From Chloroflexota bacterium (lineage in GTDB: Bacteria; Chloroflexota; UBA11872): 8,752 bases of DNA. A model generated the notes under the pieces. It searched no databases and was not told the DNA's origin. It was given only the letters and a program-made list of their open reading frames with translations. Location: contig JAPPFO010000040.1 in assembly GCA_028875175.1 (NCBI GenBank), positions 1 through 8,752 of the forward strand. The letters run 5' to 3'. The first letter of the stretch is position 1. Each line of letters begins with the position of its first letter. A program made the position numbers and the translations under genes. This document shows, piece by piece, positions 7,601-8,752 of the stretch.

Positions 7601-8647
7601 CGTGAGGGCCGCTTCCTCAATCCGCTGAAGCTGCTTGCGGTCGCCGAGGTCCGCGCCTTCCGATTCGAGGTATTCGCCGAGTCCGCGGGCGATGTTGGGG
7701 AGGGCGTCCTTGATTAGGCGTTCCTGGAGGCCCTCGCGCAGTTGTTCGCCGAAGTCCCTGGCTTCCTGAATCCAGGCGGGGAGCCAGCCGTTGTCGCGCA
7801 GCGAATCGGGAGCGAGGAGACCGAGATACCAGCGGTCCTGAGATTCCAGCTCGGCCATGTCGATTTCGAGGTACTGGCCGGTTGCGGGTCCGACCGGCGG
7901 TTTGCGCTGGAATAGGCGATAGCGGGCGCCCGCCGCCAAGATGCCCCAGTGCGCGCCCTGCTTTTCGCAGTCCGCGAGGACCATGCCTTCGGGGAGTTCG
8001 CCGTTGTCGGTGAGGCGGCTGAAGAGGGATGGATCGGCAAGCGGATGCACTACCGCGACGGGCGCGTTGTCGACGCGTAGCAGGTAGCCGCGCTGGGGGA
8101 GGCGCTGCACCTGGAAGCCCAGGGCCTGGAACAGGGACCGCCAGGAGAGGCTTTGGGGACGCGCGACGGACTTGACGAGTTCAGGCAGGTGTCGCGCGCT
8201 GGCGGGTCCGGGCAGGCGATCACGCAGGAAGTGAGGAGTCAGGAGGTCTTTGACCCGCACACCGGGAACGACGGCTTCTTCAAGACGGCTGAACTCGCGG
8301 GTGAGGAAGGCCGCGGCCTCGCGAGGCGCCCGGCCGCGGCTTTGTACCAGCAGGTCATAGACGCGGTGGGCGGGGAGTTGACGGACGGGGCGGGCGTCTT
8401 GCGGACCGGCGACCTGGAGTTTGTCCGGATCGTCCGAGGGGGCGAGGGCAACGACGGCGTAGGGCTGACGGCCTTTTCTGTCCTCCCACAAGCGGCGGAG
8501 GGCGGTTTCGGTGGTTGCCTCAGCCGACCAGAGCAGGTGGAAGGTGGGGGTTTCCCAAGCGGTTGCGGAGGCGTTTGAGCGGGATGTCCACGCGCGGCCG
8601 GAGCCGAAGGCGGCTTCGAGTGGCGCGGGGACGGGGGATGGGGTCAT
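4661..8647 (-). CDS. Eco57I/PglX-like N6-adenine DNA methyltransferase with target-recognition region
   Basis: This 1328-residue protein is a class I amino-methyltransferase that should transfer a methyl group from S-adenosylmethionine to adenine N6 at a specific DNA site. The SAM-binding side shows GVFYTRHEF (534-542, motif X), VIDPAMGSAHFL (582-593, motif I), FGVDLSAMAVEVANVTLWL (651-669) and NLKWGDALIG (684-693). The catalytic motif IV is FDVVVGNPPW (829-838). Residues about 900-1240 are the likely target-recognition region, and a helical tail ends at EKFESL. The length matches type IIG/PglX/DrmMI-like enzymes. The N-terminal 530 residues resemble the domain found before such methylases (GAHWGILAAGARYRLFQ at 231-247), but I see no convincing PD-ExK nuclease triad. 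The start is the first ATG after an in-frame TGA eight codons upstream. There is no Shine-Dalgarno sequence before it, so leaderless translation is possible. It is the first gene of the apparent operon. Base composition shifts inside the gene. The family is sure; the target site is unknown. Confidence 0.9.
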   Translation of the reverse strand: MTPSPVPAPLEAAFGSGRAWTSRSNASATAWETPTFHLLWSAEATTETALRRLWEDRKGRQPYAVVALAPSDDPDKLQVAGPQDARPVRQLPAHRVYDLLVQSRGRAPREAAAFLTREFSRLEEAVVPGVRVKDLLTPHFLRDRLPGPASARHLPELVKSVARPQSLSWRSLFQALGFQVQRLPQRGYLLRVDNAPVAVVHPLADPSLFSRLTDNGELPEGMVLADCEKQGAHWGILAAGARYRLFQRKPPVGPATGQYLEIDMAELESQDRWYLGLLAPDSLRDNGWLPAWIQEARDFGEQLREGLQERLIKDALPNIARGLGEYLESEGADLGDRKQLQRIEEAALTLVFRFMFLLHTEARGYLPIGSAAYRPRSASQLADDSRPGSGPFGRRSTQRWDRLRTLVRMVRAGDPSTGVPAYNGSLFAPSGFPGSDLLEKAEVSDTYLAPALSAIAYDDDRPESSGLDYAGLQIGHLGAIYEALLTLRLTRAPEDLAYDARRDIYRPLRAGEQPAVTRADLYYQAQAGGRQAAGVFYTRHEFVDHLLQHSLRPALDDHLVQIRGLAERNADQAARQLFDFSVIDPAMGSAHFLTAALDMMADRIELFLAEVGGLPGIAGQLGELRQDTGPTGHQPEDGDLLRRLILKRCIFGVDLSAMAVEVANVTLWLASFVPGLALSYLGSNLKWGDALIGVANPSVLSEIDRDRMFTGGRQILDAMERAARLQLELAQNPDRTPMEVSRSESLASDLREATIALRNAFDVWAAEPLGLQGARGDLQLHGQTIVSGKRLPDYVATQVEKARHFASRHHFFHWPLEFPSLFHRKRPGFDVVVGNPPWNEVTVEELAFYALRDPGLRGIRSLTQRRTCIDALDDQNPTWRDEFETQKRDLAAIRNFFGENGGYQLQGVGDRDLYQLFCERYTQLLRHQGRVGVVLPRSAFLGKGATGFRNWLFDNSAVARIDFLSNSGRWAFDMEPRYTVALLAGQEIVPSRESPFQVTGPSESLNEFRQVSAKQGVSVSAAALGSEKVVPLLPSQTHAELLAKIRKGVQIDALGNPTNEAPSKSISYSFRAIPHRELDETGQRAFFSHPPGDNRVPAWRGRSFDQYDPHGKEPAGFCDWNEVLAFLQKRRVRSPVFRRAFSRSFLEDPSTHPINHCRIAYGHITNRTNSRTMNACLVPPRTPLTNAAPYLVLSESIPLLQMTVLGVINSVTFDWLGRRYVEMNYSHFIMNMLTLPQPDSTPWQRIGSLAARLSCVDERFAEFAAEANVACGPLTNTQRHNLRAEIDALVARSYDLTEDELRFIFTDFTENAVPLAYREQVLEKFESL
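4925..6590 (-). other. Low-GC mosaic segment inside the methyltransferase gene
   Basis: Hand counts of 60-base lines give 45% GC at 5041-5100, 47% at 5161-5220, 50% at 5761-5820 and 50% at 6001-6060. The same gene gives 68% at 7681-7740 and 62% at 4681-4740. Both edges look fairly sharp, near 6590 and 4925. The segment encodes roughly residues 686-1241, which covers catalytic motif IV and the presumed target-recognition region. The reading frame is uninterrupted. The likely explanation is recombinational replacement of the specificity half from a donor of lower GC. Relaxed codon choice in a fast-evolving domain is the alternative. Confidence 0.6.
5107..5114 (-). repeat. Uninterrupted C8 tract in the methyltransferase coding strand
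   Basis: The plus strand has eight consecutive G bases, so the coding strand has eight C bases spanning codons for V1178, P1179, P1180 and R1181. It lies in the low-GC segment, in or near the target-recognition region. Gain or loss of one base would truncate the last 150 or so residues. Slippage at similar homopolymers is known to switch methylase and PglX-type genes in other bacteria. Here it is only a candidate because eight bases is a modest length. Confidence 0.5.
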
Positions 8648-8717
8648 GGGGCGTTGTTTGGCGGTGGATCAGCGGCTTGGGGAGTGGGGCATGGTAGCGG
8701 GTGGGTGGTGGTGGGTT

Positions 8718-8734
8718 CCCCTTCGGCAGGCTCA
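8718..8734. repeat. Dispersed-repeat fragment, copy D, on the other side of the operon
   Basis: CCCTTCGGCAGGCTCA at 8719-8734 matches 517-532 at 15 of 16 bases. It lies about 70 bp upstream of the methyltransferase start, so members of this repeat family flank the three-gene operon on both sides. The copy may continue beyond the window edge. Confidence 0.55.
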
Positions 8735-8752
8735 CGGCAAGATCGCTGAGGA

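Noticed and set aside
697..8647. Calling the locus DISARM or BREX outright
   Set aside because: No drmA, drmB, pglZ, brxC or brxL gene is visible. Only methylase and helicase/PLD parts are shared, and the window edge on the right prevents a firm statement.

Overview
The window looks like a chromosomal accessory locus from a high-GC bacterium. The best guess for the host is Chloroflexota (SAR202/Dehalococcoidia-like or a related uncultured lineage). That rests on the GC-rich coding style, the presence of a Uma2-family protein, and a degenerate dispersed repeat built around TTCGGCAAGCTCAGGACAGG with companions such as GTGGTTCGAC..CTCACCA. I associate this repeat family with Chloroflexota genomes and MAGs. 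This is an inference from pattern memory, not a search result. No rRNA, tRNA, CRISPR array, transposase or integrase was recognised.

Three genes, all on the minus strand, fill about 90% of the window. They are read right to left. (1) 8647-4661 encodes a 1328-aa Eco57I/PglX-like class I N6-adenine DNA methyltransferase with its own target-recognition region. (2) 4500-3937 encodes a small Uma2-family PD-(D/E)XK putative endonuclease with a very good ribosome binding site. (3) 3918-697, only 18 nt further on, encodes a 1073-aa fusion of an N-terminal single-motif phospholipase-D-type (PLD) nuclease with an SNF2/RapA-like helicase. Positions 1-696 contain no credible gene. They hold repeat fragments, a strongly purine-biased stretch whose minus-strand transcript would be C-rich and G-poor, and a 14-bp palindrome. 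The 105 bp to the right of the methyltransferase hold another fragment of the same repeat.

Taken together the genes look like a compact, ATP-dependent restriction-modification or anti-phage module. The methyltransferase would mark and recognise host DNA. The PLD-helicase fusion would translocate on and cut unmodified DNA. The Uma2 protein is either a second nuclease of the system or a passenger. The parts recall DISARM (DrmMI methylase, DrmD SNF2 helicase, DrmC PLD) and the NgoAVII/CglI systems (PLD nuclease plus SNF2 helicase plus methylase). However, no drmA, drmB, pglZ or brxC is present here, and the nuclease and helicase are fused in one chain. I know of no named system with exactly this three-gene layout, but this could not be searched.

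The most striking internal signal is that the methyltransferase gene is a compositional mosaic. Its first half and its last 85 or so codons are GC-rich like the neighbours. The segment from about 4925 to 6590, which encodes methylase motif IV and the target-recognition region, is close to 45-50% GC by hand-counted lines. That suggests replacement of the specificity-determining part by recombination. The same segment carries an uninterrupted 8-base C tract (coding strand), a possible slippage site.
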